64,000 bases of DNA from Frigidibacter sp. ROC022 (GTDB lineage Bacteria; Pseudomonadota; Alphaproteobacteria; Rhodobacterales; Rhodobacteraceae): the NCBI RefSeq assembly GCF_024723735.1, contig NZ_JANQDU010000002.1, positions 449,001 through 513,000 of the forward strand. The letters are read 5' to 3'. The translations under genes and the position numbers were made by a program. Below are positions 28,634-37,283 of the stretch, piece by piece. The notes beneath the pieces are model-generated. The model saw nothing but the letters and a program-made list of their open reading frames with translations. It had not been told where the DNA came from and made no database searches. Every line of letters begins with the position of its first letter. Position 1 is the stretch's first letter.

Positions 28634-29773
28634 CTAGCCGATCAGCTGATCGCGGCCAAGCGTGAAGCCCGAGTCCACCCATCGGGTCTCCAGTTCGCGC
28701 AGCTTCCGGCCCAGCTCCGGCCCGGCAAGATGCGGCAGGTCCGCCGCCGACACCGGGAAGCGTTGCCGGGCACCCTCCCGCGCCGCGTCCAGGCTGGCGG
28801 GGTCCAGCGGCTGGCCCAGGCTCGCGGCGCCGATCAGCAGCGCGTCCACCGCGGTCTCGGCGCCATGGCGATAGCCGAGCGCCGCCGCCCCTTCCCCCGC
28901 CGCCAGGGCCGCGCGAATGTCCTTCAACCGCCGCGTTTCGGCCTTCGACAGCCGCAGATCGGCGCTCTCGCCGCCCAGCACCGCCAGCCGCCGCAGCGGA
29001 TCGGGCGCGACCCCGTGCAGCCGTTCCAGATGCACCAGCGGCGCCAGCGCCCGGGCATCGGCGCCCGGCAGCACCCGCGCCAGCCCGCCGATTGCCGCCA
29101 GAGAGGCAACCGCGGGCGCCGGATCGGGCGCGGCCAGCAGCTTCTTCAGCTCGGCGCCGACCCGTTCGCGTGACAGCCGGTCCAGCCCTTCGATCCCCTC
29201 GGCACAGGCCGCCAGCCCCTCCGGGTCGGGCCCCTGCGCCGGATCGCCATACCAGGCCAGGAAGCGGAAGAAGCGCAGGATCCGCAGGTGATCCTCGGCA
29301 ATCCGCTGCGCCGGATCCTCGATGAAGCGCACCCGGCGGGCGCGGGCATCCCCGACCCCCGAAAGCGGGTCTACCAAGGCGCCATCCGCCGCCACATAGA
29401 GCGCATTCATGGTGAAATCCCGGCGCCGCGCGTCATCCTCGATCCGGTCGGAAAAGGCGACCACGGCCCGGCGCCCGTCGGTCTCGACATCGCGGCGGAA
29501 GGTCGTCACCTCATAGGGCGCACCCTCGACCACCACCGTCACGGTGCCATGCTCGATCCCGGTCGGTACCGCCCGGAACCCGGCCGCCTCGGCCAGGCGC
29601 ATCACCGTTTCGGGCCGCGCGTCGGTGGCGATGTCCACATCGCCGCCCGGCAGCCCCATGACCGCGTTGCGCACGCAGCCGCCGACGACCAGCGCCCGGT
29701 GCCCGGCCCGACCCAGCATTCCCAGCACCGCCTGGGTTCCTGCCCGGTGCAGCCAGTCGGCATCGATCCTCAC
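28634..29773 (-). CDS. CCA tRNA nucleotidyltransferase / poly(A) polymerase family
   Basis: A 379-residue member of the class II nucleotidyltransferase family with LVVGGCVRNAVMG, the metal-binding GGDVDIATDARPE, RRRDFTMNALY and the downstream LRILRFFRFLAWYG. It repairs or adds tRNA 3' CCA, or adds poly(A) tails; the size and context favour a CCA-adding role. Its ATG at 29773 overlaps the stop of the nudL gene (ATGA), so the two are translationally coupled. Cytoplasmic. The assignment between CCA and poly(A) activity is not certain. Confidence 0.85.
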   Translation of the reverse strand: MRIDADWLHRAGTQAVLGMLGRAGHRALVVGGCVRNAVMGLPGGDVDIATDARPETVMRLAEAAGFRAVPTGIEHGTVTVVVEGAPYEVTTFRRDVETDGRRAVVAFSDRIEDDARRRDFTMNALYVAADGALVDPLSGVGDARARRVRFIEDPAQRIAEDHLRILRFFRFLAWYGDPAQGPDPEGLAACAEGIEGLDRLSRERVGAELKKLLAAPDPAPAVASLAAIGGLARVLPGADARALAPLVHLERLHGVAPDPLRRLAVLGGESADLRLSKAETRRLKDIRAALAAGEGAAALGYRHGAETAVDALLIGAASLGQPLDPASLDAAREGARQRFPVSAADLPHLAGPELGRKLRELETRWVDSGFTLGRDQLIG

Positions 29774-30375
29774 CGCGCCATCCTCTCTGCCAGCACCCGC
29801 AGCATCCGCGCCGTGGCCCCCCAGATGTAATAGGGCCCCCAGGGAACCGCGTAATAGTGCCGCTCGGCCCCGCGCCAGATGCGGCCCTGAACCGAGTAGT
29901 TCTCGGGGTTCAGCACATGCTCCAGCGGCACCGCGAACACCTCGTCCACCTCGCCCGGTTCGGCCACCGGATCAAAGGCGCGGGTCACCAGCGCCACCAC
30001 CGGCGTCACCGCGAATCCGGTCACCGTCCGGTGCGGCGGCAGGGTGCCCAGCACCTCGACCGCATCCCGCGGCAGGCCGATCTCCTCCTCGGCCTCGCGC
30101 AGCGCCGCCCCGATCACGCCATCGTCGCCGGGATCGACCTTGCCGCCCGGAAAGGCGATCTGCCCGGGGTGGTGACGCAGTTGCGACGAGCGCTTGGTCA
30201 GCAGAAGCTCGCTGTCCGGCGTCACCGCCACCAGCACCCCGGCCGGACGCAGCACGGCCCCGGCCGGTGCACTCCCCGGATTCAGGTCGAAATCCGAAGA
30301 CCCGCCCCCACCGGGACCGGCGGCCAGCGCCGCCCGTAGCCGTTCAGCGCTTGTCGGCGGCACGGGCCGGTCCAT
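29770..30375 (-). CDS. CoA pyrophosphatase, Nudix (NudL type)
   Basis: A 201-residue Nudix hydrolase of the NudL/UPF0035 group: LLLTKRSSQLRHHPGQIAFPGG is the group hallmark, then the Nudix box GGKVDPGDDGVIGAALREAEEEIGL. It likely splits CoA and its derivatives or related dinucleotide-type substrates. The ATG at 30375 was taken because MDRPVPPTSAERL begins a typical helix; the first codons overlap the end of hslO by 32 bases in another frame. The stop is fused to the start of the CCA-adding gene (ATGA). Confidence 0.88.
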   Translation of the reverse strand: MDRPVPPTSAERLRAALAAGPGGGGSSDFDLNPGSAPAGAVLRPAGVLVAVTPDSELLLTKRSSQLRHHPGQIAFPGGKVDPGDDGVIGAALREAEEEIGLPRDAVEVLGTLPPHRTVTGFAVTPVVALVTRAFDPVAEPGEVDEVFAVPLEHVLNPENYSVQGRIWRGAERHYYAVPWGPYYIWGATARMLRVLAERMAR

Positions 30376-31357
30376 CCGCGCCGATCCCCAGCGTCGCCGG
30401 ATCGAACTCGTAATGCGCACCGCAGAACTGGCAATCGGCGGTCAGGGTGCCCTTCTCGGTGGTCATCGTCGCGATCTCTTCCGGCGGATAGATCGACAGG
30501 CTGTCCCGCACCTTCTGCGCCGAGCAGGAACACCCGAACTGCACCGGCTGCGAATCGAAGACCCGCGGCGCCTCTTCGTGAAACAGCCGTACCAGCAGCT
30601 CGGTCGGCTGCACCTGCGGGCCGACCAGCTCCAGATCCTCGACCGTTTCCAGATGCAGCGACACCCGGTTCCAGTTCTCGGAATCGCCGTCGCTCAGCAG
30701 GTCGGTCGCCTCCAGCAGCTTCGGCATCCCCGAAGGCACCGCCTCTTGCGGATCGACGGCATAGGGCGAGGCCTTGGGCATGTGCTGCAGCATCACCCCG
30801 CCGGCCCGCCAGTGCTCGGGCTGGCCCGGCAGCTGCGAGCGGCCGTAGGCCAGGGCGAACTGGGTCGGCAACTGCTCGGACTGCGCGAAATAGGTCTCGG
30901 CGCAGGAAGCCAGCGCGCCACCGGTCAGCGGCGTGATGCCCTGATAGGGCTGGCCGCCGTCGCCCTGATCCAGAAGCACGGTGAAATAGCCCTCGCCCAG
31001 CTGCGCGAAGGCCGCGCCGGGTTTCAGCGCCGCCTCGTCATACGAGGCCCAGGCCCGCAGCCGGCCGACTTCGCCCTCGGCCTGCGGGGCGTAATAGTCG
31101 GTCGCGATCATCCGCACCGGCCCGGTGCCGTGGATCTGCAGCGACAGTTTCCAGCGCAGCTTGATGGTCTGGCCGATCATCGCGGTCAGCAGCACCGCTT
31201 CGGCCACCAGATCCTCGACCTGCGGCGGATAGTTGTGCTGGGCCAGGATACGGTCCAGCACCCCGTCCAGACGGGCGACGCGACCCCGCACGTCGGCGGC
31301 GTCCAGTTGGAACGGCAGAATCGTGTCGTCCCAGGCGATCTGTTTGGTCAGTGTCAT
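30344..31357 (-). CDS. hslO: Redox-regulated chaperone Hsp33
   Basis: Hsp33 becomes an active holdase when its zinc site is oxidised. The 337-residue protein shows PFQLDAADVRGR and the GEGYFTVLLDQG stretch of the core, and at the C-terminus the four zinc cysteines in GCSCSAQK and DCQFCGAHYEFD. MTLTKQIAWDD at 31357 is a family-like start, though the ribosome site is weak. Divergent from the Nudix gene at 31431. Overlaps nudL by 32 bases at its 3' end. Confidence 0.96.
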   Translation of the reverse strand: MTLTKQIAWDDTILPFQLDAADVRGRVARLDGVLDRILAQHNYPPQVEDLVAEAVLLTAMIGQTIKLRWKLSLQIHGTGPVRMIATDYYAPQAEGEVGRLRAWASYDEAALKPGAAFAQLGEGYFTVLLDQGDGGQPYQGITPLTGGALASCAETYFAQSEQLPTQFALAYGRSQLPGQPEHWRAGGVMLQHMPKASPYAVDPQEAVPSGMPKLLEATDLLSDGDSENWNRVSLHLETVEDLELVGPQVQPTELLVRLFHEEAPRVFDSQPVQFGCSCSAQKVRDSLSIYPPEEIATMTTEKGTLTADCQFCGAHYEFDPATLGIGADGPARAADKR

Positions 31358-31430
31358 GTCACGTCCGGCTTGAGGTTCGGCACCGAAGTAAGCTCTATGG
31401 CCCAAGGCGACAAGGATCGGAAGGCTGGCG

Positions 31431-31865
31431 ATGCGGAGATACGGCGAAACACCCCGGCGCGGGCAGGTCTATCACCCCAGGCCCGGCGCCTATGCGGTGC
31501 TGCTGCGGGGCGACAGGGTTCTGCTGACCTTCCAGGCCGAGCCCGACCCGGAATATCAGCTTCCCGGCGGCGGCATCGACCCCGGGGAACAGCCCATCGC
31601 CGCCCTGCATCGCGAGGTCTACGAGGAAACCGGCTGGACGATCGGGCCGCCGCGCCACCTCGGCGCCTGGCGGCGGTTCACCTACATGCCGGAATACGAC
31701 CGCTGGGCCGAGAAGATCTGCCATGTCTGGCTGGCCCGCCCGATCCGCCGCCTCGGCCCGCCGACAGAGCCGGGCCACACCGCGCTGTTCCTGCCCGCCG
31801 GGCTTGCGCTGGAGATGCTGACCCATCGGGCCGAAGCCGATTTTCTGGCGAATCTGCTTAGTTAG
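31431..31865 (+). CDS. Nudix hydrolase of unassigned substrate
   Basis: A 144-residue Nudix protein: LPGGGIDPGEQPIAALHREVYEETGW is a complete box. The rest gives no clear substrate signature; the family includes dNTP, ADP-ribose and dinucleotide pyrophosphatases. GGAAGG stands before the ATG at 31431. Divergent from hslO and convergent with the response regulator gene, whose stop overlaps its own by four bases. Confidence 0.86.
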   Translation: MRRYGETPRRGQVYHPRPGAYAVLLRGDRVLLTFQAEPDPEYQLPGGGIDPGEQPIAALHREVYEETGWTIGPPRHLGAWRRFTYMPEYDRWAEKICHVWLARPIRRLGPPTEPGHTALFLPAGLALEMLTHRAEADFLANLLS

Positions 31866-33151
31866 AGCCTTTCCGGGCCGGAATATTCAAACAACAGCGC
31901 CGAGAGGTCATCGGGAAAGTCCCGGTCTCCGACATGGGCCGACAGGGTCCAGAGTAGCGTATCGAGAAACGCCGATCCGCGCAGGTCGCCGGCCCCCCGG
32001 ACCATGTCGATCAGCCCGGCGTCGTCCAGCATCCGCCCCTCGGCATCGGGGCATTCGGTGAACCCGTCGGAACAGATCAGCAGCCGCTCCCCCGGTCGCA
32101 GGGTGAAATGGGCGGCCTCGTAGCGGGCCTCCGGCAAGAGGCCGATCGGCAGCCCGCCGTCGCCCACCGTCCGCACCGCGCCGTCCGGCGCCTGCACCAG
32201 CGGCATCGGATGCCCCGCCTGCACCAGGCTCACCGCGCCCGAGGCGAAATCCAGCACCGCCAGCGCCATGGTGAAATAGTGCTCGGTCTCGACCTCTTCC
32301 AGCATCAGCCGGTTCAGGTCCGCCGCCACCTCTGCCGGCGGGCGGGCCACGATTCGACCCCCGGTATCGTGACGCAGCGCGATGTTCTGCCCCGGGACTC
32401 CACCGCTCAGATAACCGGCCAGCCGGGCGGTCAGCAGCGCCGAGGCGATGCCGTGGCCCGAAACGTCGATCCCGTAGAGCCCGACCCCGGCATGACCGAT
32501 CCGGTAGAAGCCGACCAGATCGCCGCCGACGTGGCCCGAGGGGTGCAGCATCAGGTTGACCTCGCCCTCGGCAAAGCAGCGCCGCCGCTCCCGGACCAGC
32601 GATTGCTGCAGTTTCCGGGCCTCGATCAGGTCGCGGTCGATGGCATCGTAGAGCAGCCGCAACTTGCTCAGCGCGGCATTGGCCACCCGGTTCCGCTCGG
32701 TCAGGGCCCGTTCCATCGCCAGGATCCGCGCCCCGGCCGAGATTCGCGCCCGCAGTTCCTGCACACCCACCGGCTTGGCCAGGAAGTCGTCGGCCCCGAC
32801 ATCCAGCCCCTGCGCGATCTCGTCCTTCCCGCTCTTCGAGGTCAGCAGGATGAAATAGACATAGCGGTCGCCCTGCCGTCGACGCACCTCGCGGCACAGT
32901 TCCAGCCCGTCCATGTCCGGCATCATCCAGTCCGACAGCACCAGATCGACATCCTCCAGCAGGTGGTGGTCCAGCGCCTCGCGGCCCGATCCGGCCTCGA
33001 CCGTCTGGAACCCCAGCCGCCGCAGGCAGGCAGCCAGGATCCGGCGCTGCAACTTGCTGTCATCGACGATCAGCACCCGGCGGACCGATCGGCCCGCCCG
33101 CCCCCGCAGCGGCGGGACCGGAGGCAGGGTTGTCAGGGCAAGGTTCGGCAA
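31862..33151 (-). CDS. Response regulator with PP2C/SpoIIE phosphatase output
   Basis: A 429-residue protein: receiver domain (about 24-145) with DD at 30-31, phosphoacceptor Asp74 (LSDWMMPDMDG) and the TSK and KP residues; a helical linker; then a PPM/SpoIIE phosphatase domain with HPSGHVGGDLVGF and GIDVSGHG and the metal-binding CSDGFTECPDAEG. This is the RsbU-type layout, in which phosphorylation of the receiver controls dephosphorylation of an anti-sigma antagonist or another target. No histidine kinase is in the window. The Hpt gene lies divergently 152 bases away and could be its phosphodonor; that is inference. Confidence 0.9.
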   Translation of the reverse strand: MPNLALTTLPPVPPLRGRAGRSVRRVLIVDDSKLQRRILAACLRRLGFQTVEAGSGREALDHHLLEDVDLVLSDWMMPDMDGLELCREVRRRQGDRYVYFILLTSKSGKDEIAQGLDVGADDFLAKPVGVQELRARISAGARILAMERALTERNRVANAALSKLRLLYDAIDRDLIEARKLQQSLVRERRRCFAEGEVNLMLHPSGHVGGDLVGFYRIGHAGVGLYGIDVSGHGIASALLTARLAGYLSGGVPGQNIALRHDTGGRIVARPPAEVAADLNRLMLEEVETEHYFTMALAVLDFASGAVSLVQAGHPMPLVQAPDGAVRTVGDGGLPIGLLPEARYEAAHFTLRPGERLLICSDGFTECPDAEGRMLDDAGLIDMVRGAGDLRGSAFLDTLLWTLSAHVGDRDFPDDLSALLFEYSGPERL

Positions 33152-33303
33152 ACGGGCTCCTCCGGTTCGGGCTGACGGCCAGTCTCGGCGGTTTCCCCTA
33201 AGGCCGCCTTAAGCCGTTCCGACAATTCGCCGCATTCCCGGGACGGAATCTTAACCCCGGCCCGCTATGGCTGCCCCGGGGATGCGGCCCGCAGGAGGTG
33301 ACG

Positions 33304-33639
33304 GTGATCGAATGGAACCGCGTGGACGAGCTGCGCGATGATGTCGGGGAAGAGGAATTTCCCGAGGTCGTGCAACTGTTCCTGGACGAGGTGGAGGCGG
33401 TTCTGGCGCGGCTCAAGGCGCGGCCCGCGCCCGAGACGCTTGAAGACGACCTGCATTTCGTCAAGGGCAGCGCGCTGACCCTGGGCTTCCGCGCCCTGGG
33501 CGAGATCTGCCAGCAGGGCGAACGCGATGCCCGTGCCGCCCGCTTCGGCGCGATCGACATTCCCCGGCTGCTGTCGATCTATGCCGCCTCGAAGGCCGAG
33601 TTTGCCGCCCGGCTGGGCCTGACCGTGGGCACTGCTTGA
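33304..33639 (+). CDS. Histidine phosphotransfer (Hpt) domain protein
   Basis: A single-domain Hpt protein of 111 residues with the phosphorylatable histidine at residue 51 in DLHFVKGSALTLGF. It would relay a phosphoryl group between a hybrid kinase and a response regulator. AGGAGG ends at 33298, which is directly against a GTG at 33298 but 5 bases before the GTG at 33304; the latter is preferred. It faces the PP2C response regulator, so the two could be one phosphorelay without a nearby kinase. Confidence 0.84.
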   Translation: MIEWNRVDELRDDVGEEEFPEVVQLFLDEVEAVLARLKARPAPETLEDDLHFVKGSALTLGFRALGEICQQGERDARAARFGAIDIPRLLSIYAASKAEFAARLGLTVGTA

Positions 33640-33699
33640 AGGCGGCCCGAAAAGCAACTATCCCCGCACCGCTGAGGCCAGAGCCGGGGAGCCAGAAAG

Positions 33700-34926
33700 A
33701 TGTCCGCACCGAAGAAAGTCGTCCTTGCCTATTCCGGCGGACTCGATACCTCGATCATCCTGAAATGGTTGCAGACCGAATACGGCTGCGAGGTGGTCAC
33801 CTTCACCGCCGACCTCGGACAGGGCGAAGAGCTGGAGCCGGCCCGCGCCAAGGCCGAGCTTCTGGGGATCAAGCCCGAGAACATCTTCATCGAGGATCTG
33901 CGCGAGGAATTCGTCCGCGACTTCGTCTTCCCGATGTTCCGCGCCAATGCACTCTACGAAGGGCTCTATCTGCTGGGCACCTCGATCGCCCGGCCGCTGA
34001 TCTCCAAGCGGCTGGTCGAGATCGCCGAGGCCACCGGCGCCGACGCCATCTCGCATGGCGCCACCGGCAAGGGCAACGACCAGGTCCGCTTCGAACTCTC
34101 GGCCTATGCGCTGAACCCCGATATCAAGGTCATCGCCCCCTGGCGGCTCTGGGATCTGCAAAGCCGCACCAAGCTCTTGCAATTCGCGGAAGAGCATCAG
34201 ATCCCGATCGCCAAGAACAAGCGCGGCGAAGCGCCCTTCTCGGTCGATGCCAACCTGCTGCACACCTCGTCCGAGGGCCGGGTGCTGGAAGACCCGGCGG
34301 TCGATGCGCCGGACTATGTCTATCAGCGCACCGTCGATCCCGAGAAGGCCCCCGACACGCCGGAATATATCGAGATCGGTTTCGAACGCGGCGATGCGGT
34401 GTCGATCAACGGCGAGGCGCTGTCGCCCGCCACCATCCTGACCCGACTGAACGAACTGGGCGGCAAGCACGGCATCGGCCGTCTCGACATGGTGGAAAAC
34501 CGCTTCGTCGGGATGAAGTCGCGCGGCATCTACGAAACCCCCGGCGGCACGGTCCTGCTGGAAGCGCATCGCGGGATCGAGGAGATCACGCTCGATTCCG
34601 GGGCCGGGCATCTGAAGGATTCGATCATGCCCCGCTATGCCGAGACGATCTACAACGGCTTCTGGTTCTCGCCCGAGCGCGAGATGATGCAGGCGCTGAT
34701 CGACAAGAGCCAGGAACATGTCACCGGCACGGTGCGGCTGAAGCTCTACAAGGGTCTGGCCCGGACGGTCGGGCGCTGGTCGGATCACTCGCTCTATTCC
34801 GAGGCGCATGTGACCTTCGAGGACGACGCCGGCGCCTATGACCAGAAGGACGCGGCCGGGTTCATCCGGCTCAACGCGCTGCGCCTGAAACTGCTGGGCA
34901 CCCGCAGCAAGCGGCTGCGCGACTGA
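33700..34926 (+). CDS. argG: Argininosuccinate synthase
   Basis: Joins citrulline and aspartate with ATP in arginine synthesis. The 408-residue protein starts [16 protein letters not shown] (ATP P-loop SGGLDTS), then [20 protein letters not shown], the conserved [10 protein letters not shown] and the C-terminal [19 protein letters not shown]. Complete and of normal length. It has its own upstream gap of 60 bases after the Hpt gene and converges on the HlyC-like gene with three bases between the stops. The pathway partner argJ is at 7177-8514. Confidence 0.98.
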   Translation: MSAPKKVVLAYSGGLDTSIILKWLQTEYGCEVVTFTADLGQGEELEPARAKAELLGIKPENIFIEDLREEFVRDFVFPMFRANALYEGLYLLGTSIARPLISKRLVEIAEATGADAISHGATGKGNDQVRFELSAYALNPDIKVIAPWRLWDLQSRTKLLQFAEEHQIPIAKNKRGEAPFSVDANLLHTSSEGRVLEDPAVDAPDYVYQRTVDPEKAPDTPEYIEIGFERGDAVSINGEALSPATILTRLNELGGKHGIGRLDMVENRFVGMKSRGIYETPGGTVLLEAHRGIEEITLDSGAGHLKDSIMPRYAETIYNGFWFSPEREMMQALIDKSQEHVTGTVRLKLYKGLARTVGRWSDHSLYSEAHVTFEDDAGAYDQKDAAGFIRLNALRLKLLGTRSKRLRD

Positions 34927-34929
34927 GGC

Positions 34930-35445
34930 TCAGGCCACCGCGTCGAGATAGGCCTTCGCATCGTCATAGACCCTGCTCAGACCCTCGGGCCGGTGGAAGT
35001 CGATATGGACGATGCGGCGGGTCTGGCTCTTGCCCAGCACCCGGCGAAAGCGGAAATCCTTGTCGGTGAAATTGCCCGGCTGGGTGATCCAGCGCACCAT
35101 GCCCCGGGCCAGCCCGCGATAGGGCGCGATCAGGTCGATGATCCACAGCCGGTCGCCCGAATTCCAGTCATTCGGGTCCAGTCTGCCGGTGGTCACATAG
35201 GCCTGCTCGGCCTCGGCGCTCAGCCTGGCCCAGGTGAAGACCCCGCGCGGAATCTCGTCGAAGCGGAAAATCCTGAACTGGCCCAGCTCCACGGGCGGTT
35301 CGATCGATTCCCGCAACAGGCCCAGCGGCATCTCGGCATGGCGCTGGCTGCGAAAGGCCAGAAAGGCCATGTCGCCATAGATCCGAAGCTTCTCGGCCGA
35401 AGGGAACTCGACGGAATTGGTGGGTCTGGGTTCTTCCCGACTCAT
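34930..35445 (-). CDS. HlyC-like toxin-activating lysine acyltransferase
   Basis: A 171-residue protein matching the RTX-toxin acyltransferase family: FRSQRHAEMPLG carries the catalytic-type histidine (H36) and SGDRLWIIDLIAP carries the aspartate (D104), with spacing close to H23/D92 of HlyC. PRGVFTWARLSAEAEQAY is another family segment. HlyC acylates internal lysines of pro-haemolysin using acyl-ACP. No RTX toxin is in the window. The ATG at 35445 overlaps the stop of the Hint-domain gene as ATGA, so the two are co-translated, and the Hint protein is the natural candidate substrate. The role is inferred. Confidence 0.87.
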   Translation of the reverse strand: MSREEPRPTNSVEFPSAEKLRIYGDMAFLAFRSQRHAEMPLGLLRESIEPPVELGQFRIFRFDEIPRGVFTWARLSAEAEQAYVTTGRLDPNDWNSGDRLWIIDLIAPYRGLARGMVRWITQPGNFTDKDFRFRRVLGKSQTRRIVHIDFHRPEGLSRVYDDAKAYLDAVA

Positions 35446-36377
35446 GCCGCCGGCACCCCGAGAACCGCGGCTTCCCGCACCGTCAGAACCGGCCGCGCCG
35501 CGGCATAGGCGGGCCGGCCGCCGAACAGCTGCCAAAGCTCGGTCTGCACCGCGGCGCCAAGCGCCGAAACCGAATACTGGCCGGGATGGAAGCTCTCGGT
35601 GGTGGCGCCTTCGGTCACGATCATCTCGTGCCGGTCGAACAGCAGGTGGAAATACTCCACCCCGTCCGCCGGGTGATCGACGCGGATGGAATGGTCGTTG
35701 ATCAGCGCCTTGGCCGGCACCAATACCTCGGCCTCGCCAAAATAGAGCTCGGCCCGCCAGCCCCGAATCAGCACCCGGTGCTGCGGCGAGACGATCAGAT
35801 CGCGGGCCGGCACCCCGGCCCCCAGCGCCCCGGCCTGAATGCGGACCGGGCGCAGATGCAGATGCTGGTCCAGCTCGGCACTGCTGACCCTGCGCGAACC
35901 GACCCAGCGCAAGGGTTCGGCCCGGCCATCCGCGGTGCGCACCAGGTCGCCGACTTCCAGGTCCTCGACCCGAACCGGCCCCTGCGGCGTCTCGATCAGG
36001 GTGCCCCGCGCCAGGCAGATCAGCAACCGGATCGACACCGAATCGGTGTCGCTGCTGATCCCGTCACCGCCGGTCACCGTGAAGGTGACGACCTGATCCG
36101 AGCCCGAGGCATAAAGCGCGGACTTGTCGATCGTGAAGGTGAATGTCCCGTCCGAACTATTGGTGCTCAGCGTGCCGAACTGGGTCGTCGAAAGCGCGCT
36201 GAAGGTATAGCTGCTGGCCTCGCCCTCGCTGACGCCGTCGCTGACCACATCGAAGTCACCGCTGATCGTGGTCAGCCCGGGATTGGCCGAAAGGTCGCCG
36301 GTGAACTCCCAGCCATCCAGCCCGCTACTGGTCGTGCCCGTGCCATTGCCGCTGACATCCGAGATATTATAGCCCAT
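35442..36377 (-). CDS. Hint-domain protein with repeat-type beta N-terminus
   Basis: A 311-residue protein. Residues 1-115 are Ser/Thr/Gly/Asp-rich and strand-like (GYNISDVSGNGTGTTSSG and so on), with no signal peptide. Residues 121-290 are a Hint_2 domain: CLARGTLIETPQGPVRVEDL, EVGDLVRTADGR and IVSPQHRVLI, where Cys121 would be the self-cleaving residue. Only two lysines, K85 and K223, are present. The AGAGG before ATG 36377 fixes the start. The hlyC-like gene follows with an ATGA overlap. Hint proteins of this type are often secreted by type I systems; export here is unproven. Confidence 0.85.
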   Translation of the reverse strand: MGYNISDVSGNGTGTTSSGLDGWEFTGDLSANPGLTTISGDFDVVSDGVSEGEASSYTFSALSTTQFGTLSTNSSDGTFTFTIDKSALYASGSDQVVTFTVTGGDGISSDTDSVSIRLLICLARGTLIETPQGPVRVEDLEVGDLVRTADGRAEPLRWVGSRRVSSAELDQHLHLRPVRIQAGALGAGVPARDLIVSPQHRVLIRGWRAELYFGEAEVLVPAKALINDHSIRVDHPADGVEYFHLLFDRHEMIVTEGATTESFHPGQYSVSALGAAVQTELWQLFGGRPAYAAARPVLTVREAAVLGVPAA

Positions 36378-36572
36378 GGCGACCTCTGTTGCGGGCATGC
36401 GCCACCGGGGCCGCCCGTCTTGTTTGTCCACTCTCGGTGGTCTTGTGACCTGCTCTCGCCGACCTACTGCCGGATTTCAAAGGATTTTGAGGCATCCGGG
36501 CCGGGCTGGCAAGCAACGATTCAACCTGCGGCTGTGCAAGAGGATTATTGCCGTGGCATTTCGGCCTGGTTC

Positions 36573-37283
36573 TCAGATCTTCACGGCCGCCAGGCGCTCG
36601 TAATGCGGCAGCGCGGCCTCGGCAAGGTCCCCGGCCGGCCCCGACAGCCTTGGCAGCGGCCCTTCCGCCGCCGCGAATCCGGTCGAACGATGCACCGCGC
36701 CATACCAATGCGCCGCCCAGACTCCGTCGGCCGGGTGCCCTCCGGCGGGCCAGGAAAGCATCCGCTCGGTCCAGGCGATATCCAGCCTCTCGCAAAGCCT
36801 GCGCAGCATCGCGGCCGGATCGCGGCGGATATCGTCGGAATCCAGCACCACCGGGCTCTGACCCAGCGAGGTGCAGAGATCGAACAGCTCGGCCTGCTGG
36901 CGAAAGCCGATGTCGTCCAGCGTCGGGTCTTCGCGCTTGGCGCTGTAGCTGGCCACGACCCGCGCCGGGTGCCGGATCAGGAAGACATTCGACATCCGCT
37001 CCAGCCAGTCGCGGCGGATGCCGGGCAGCATGTGCTGGGTCATGTGCTTCTGATAGCGCAGCGGTCGCGTCGCATCCGGCGCCAGACAGGCCGAAATCAC
37101 CTTTTCAGGGTCTGTTTCCTGGCTGGCCAGGATCGCCTCCCGCATCGGATGATCCAGCCCGGTCGCGGCCAGATAGGCGGCATAGAAGGGCTCGTCCACC
37201 ACGGCACAGTCCCCGCGCGCCGCGAAGGAATACATCATCGCGGTGGACAGGTTGCGCGGCCCCGACCAGCAGGCGATGTTCAT
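36573..37283 (-). CDS. Sulfotransferase-like protein
   Basis: A 236-residue protein that opens MNIACWSGPRNLSTAMMYSF, a 5'-phosphosulfate-binding-like loop, followed by VVDEPFYAAYL and the later VFLIRHPARVVASYSA, a 3'-phosphate-type segment. The substrate is unknown; such proteins are often annotated as sulfotransferases or aminotransferase-like by neighbour alignment. The ATG at 37283 overlaps the maeB stop by four bases and is therefore coupled to maeB. A 195-base gap to the Hint gene holds no clear terminator. Confidence 0.78.
   Translation of the reverse strand: MNIACWSGPRNLSTAMMYSFAARGDCAVVDEPFYAAYLAATGLDHPMREAILASQETDPEKVISACLAPDATRPLRYQKHMTQHMLPGIRRDWLERMSNVFLIRHPARVVASYSAKREDPTLDDIGFRQQAELFDLCTSLGQSPVVLDSDDIRRDPAAMLRRLCERLDIAWTERMLSWPAGGHPADGVWAAHWYGAVHRSTGFAAAEGPLPRLSGPAGDLAEAALPHYERLAAVKI

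Noticed and set aside
33199-33211. Short palindrome TAAGG-CCG-CCTTA before the Hpt gene
   Set aside because: Arms of 5 bases are too short to stand out by eye in GC-rich sequence, and no promoter is placed with it.
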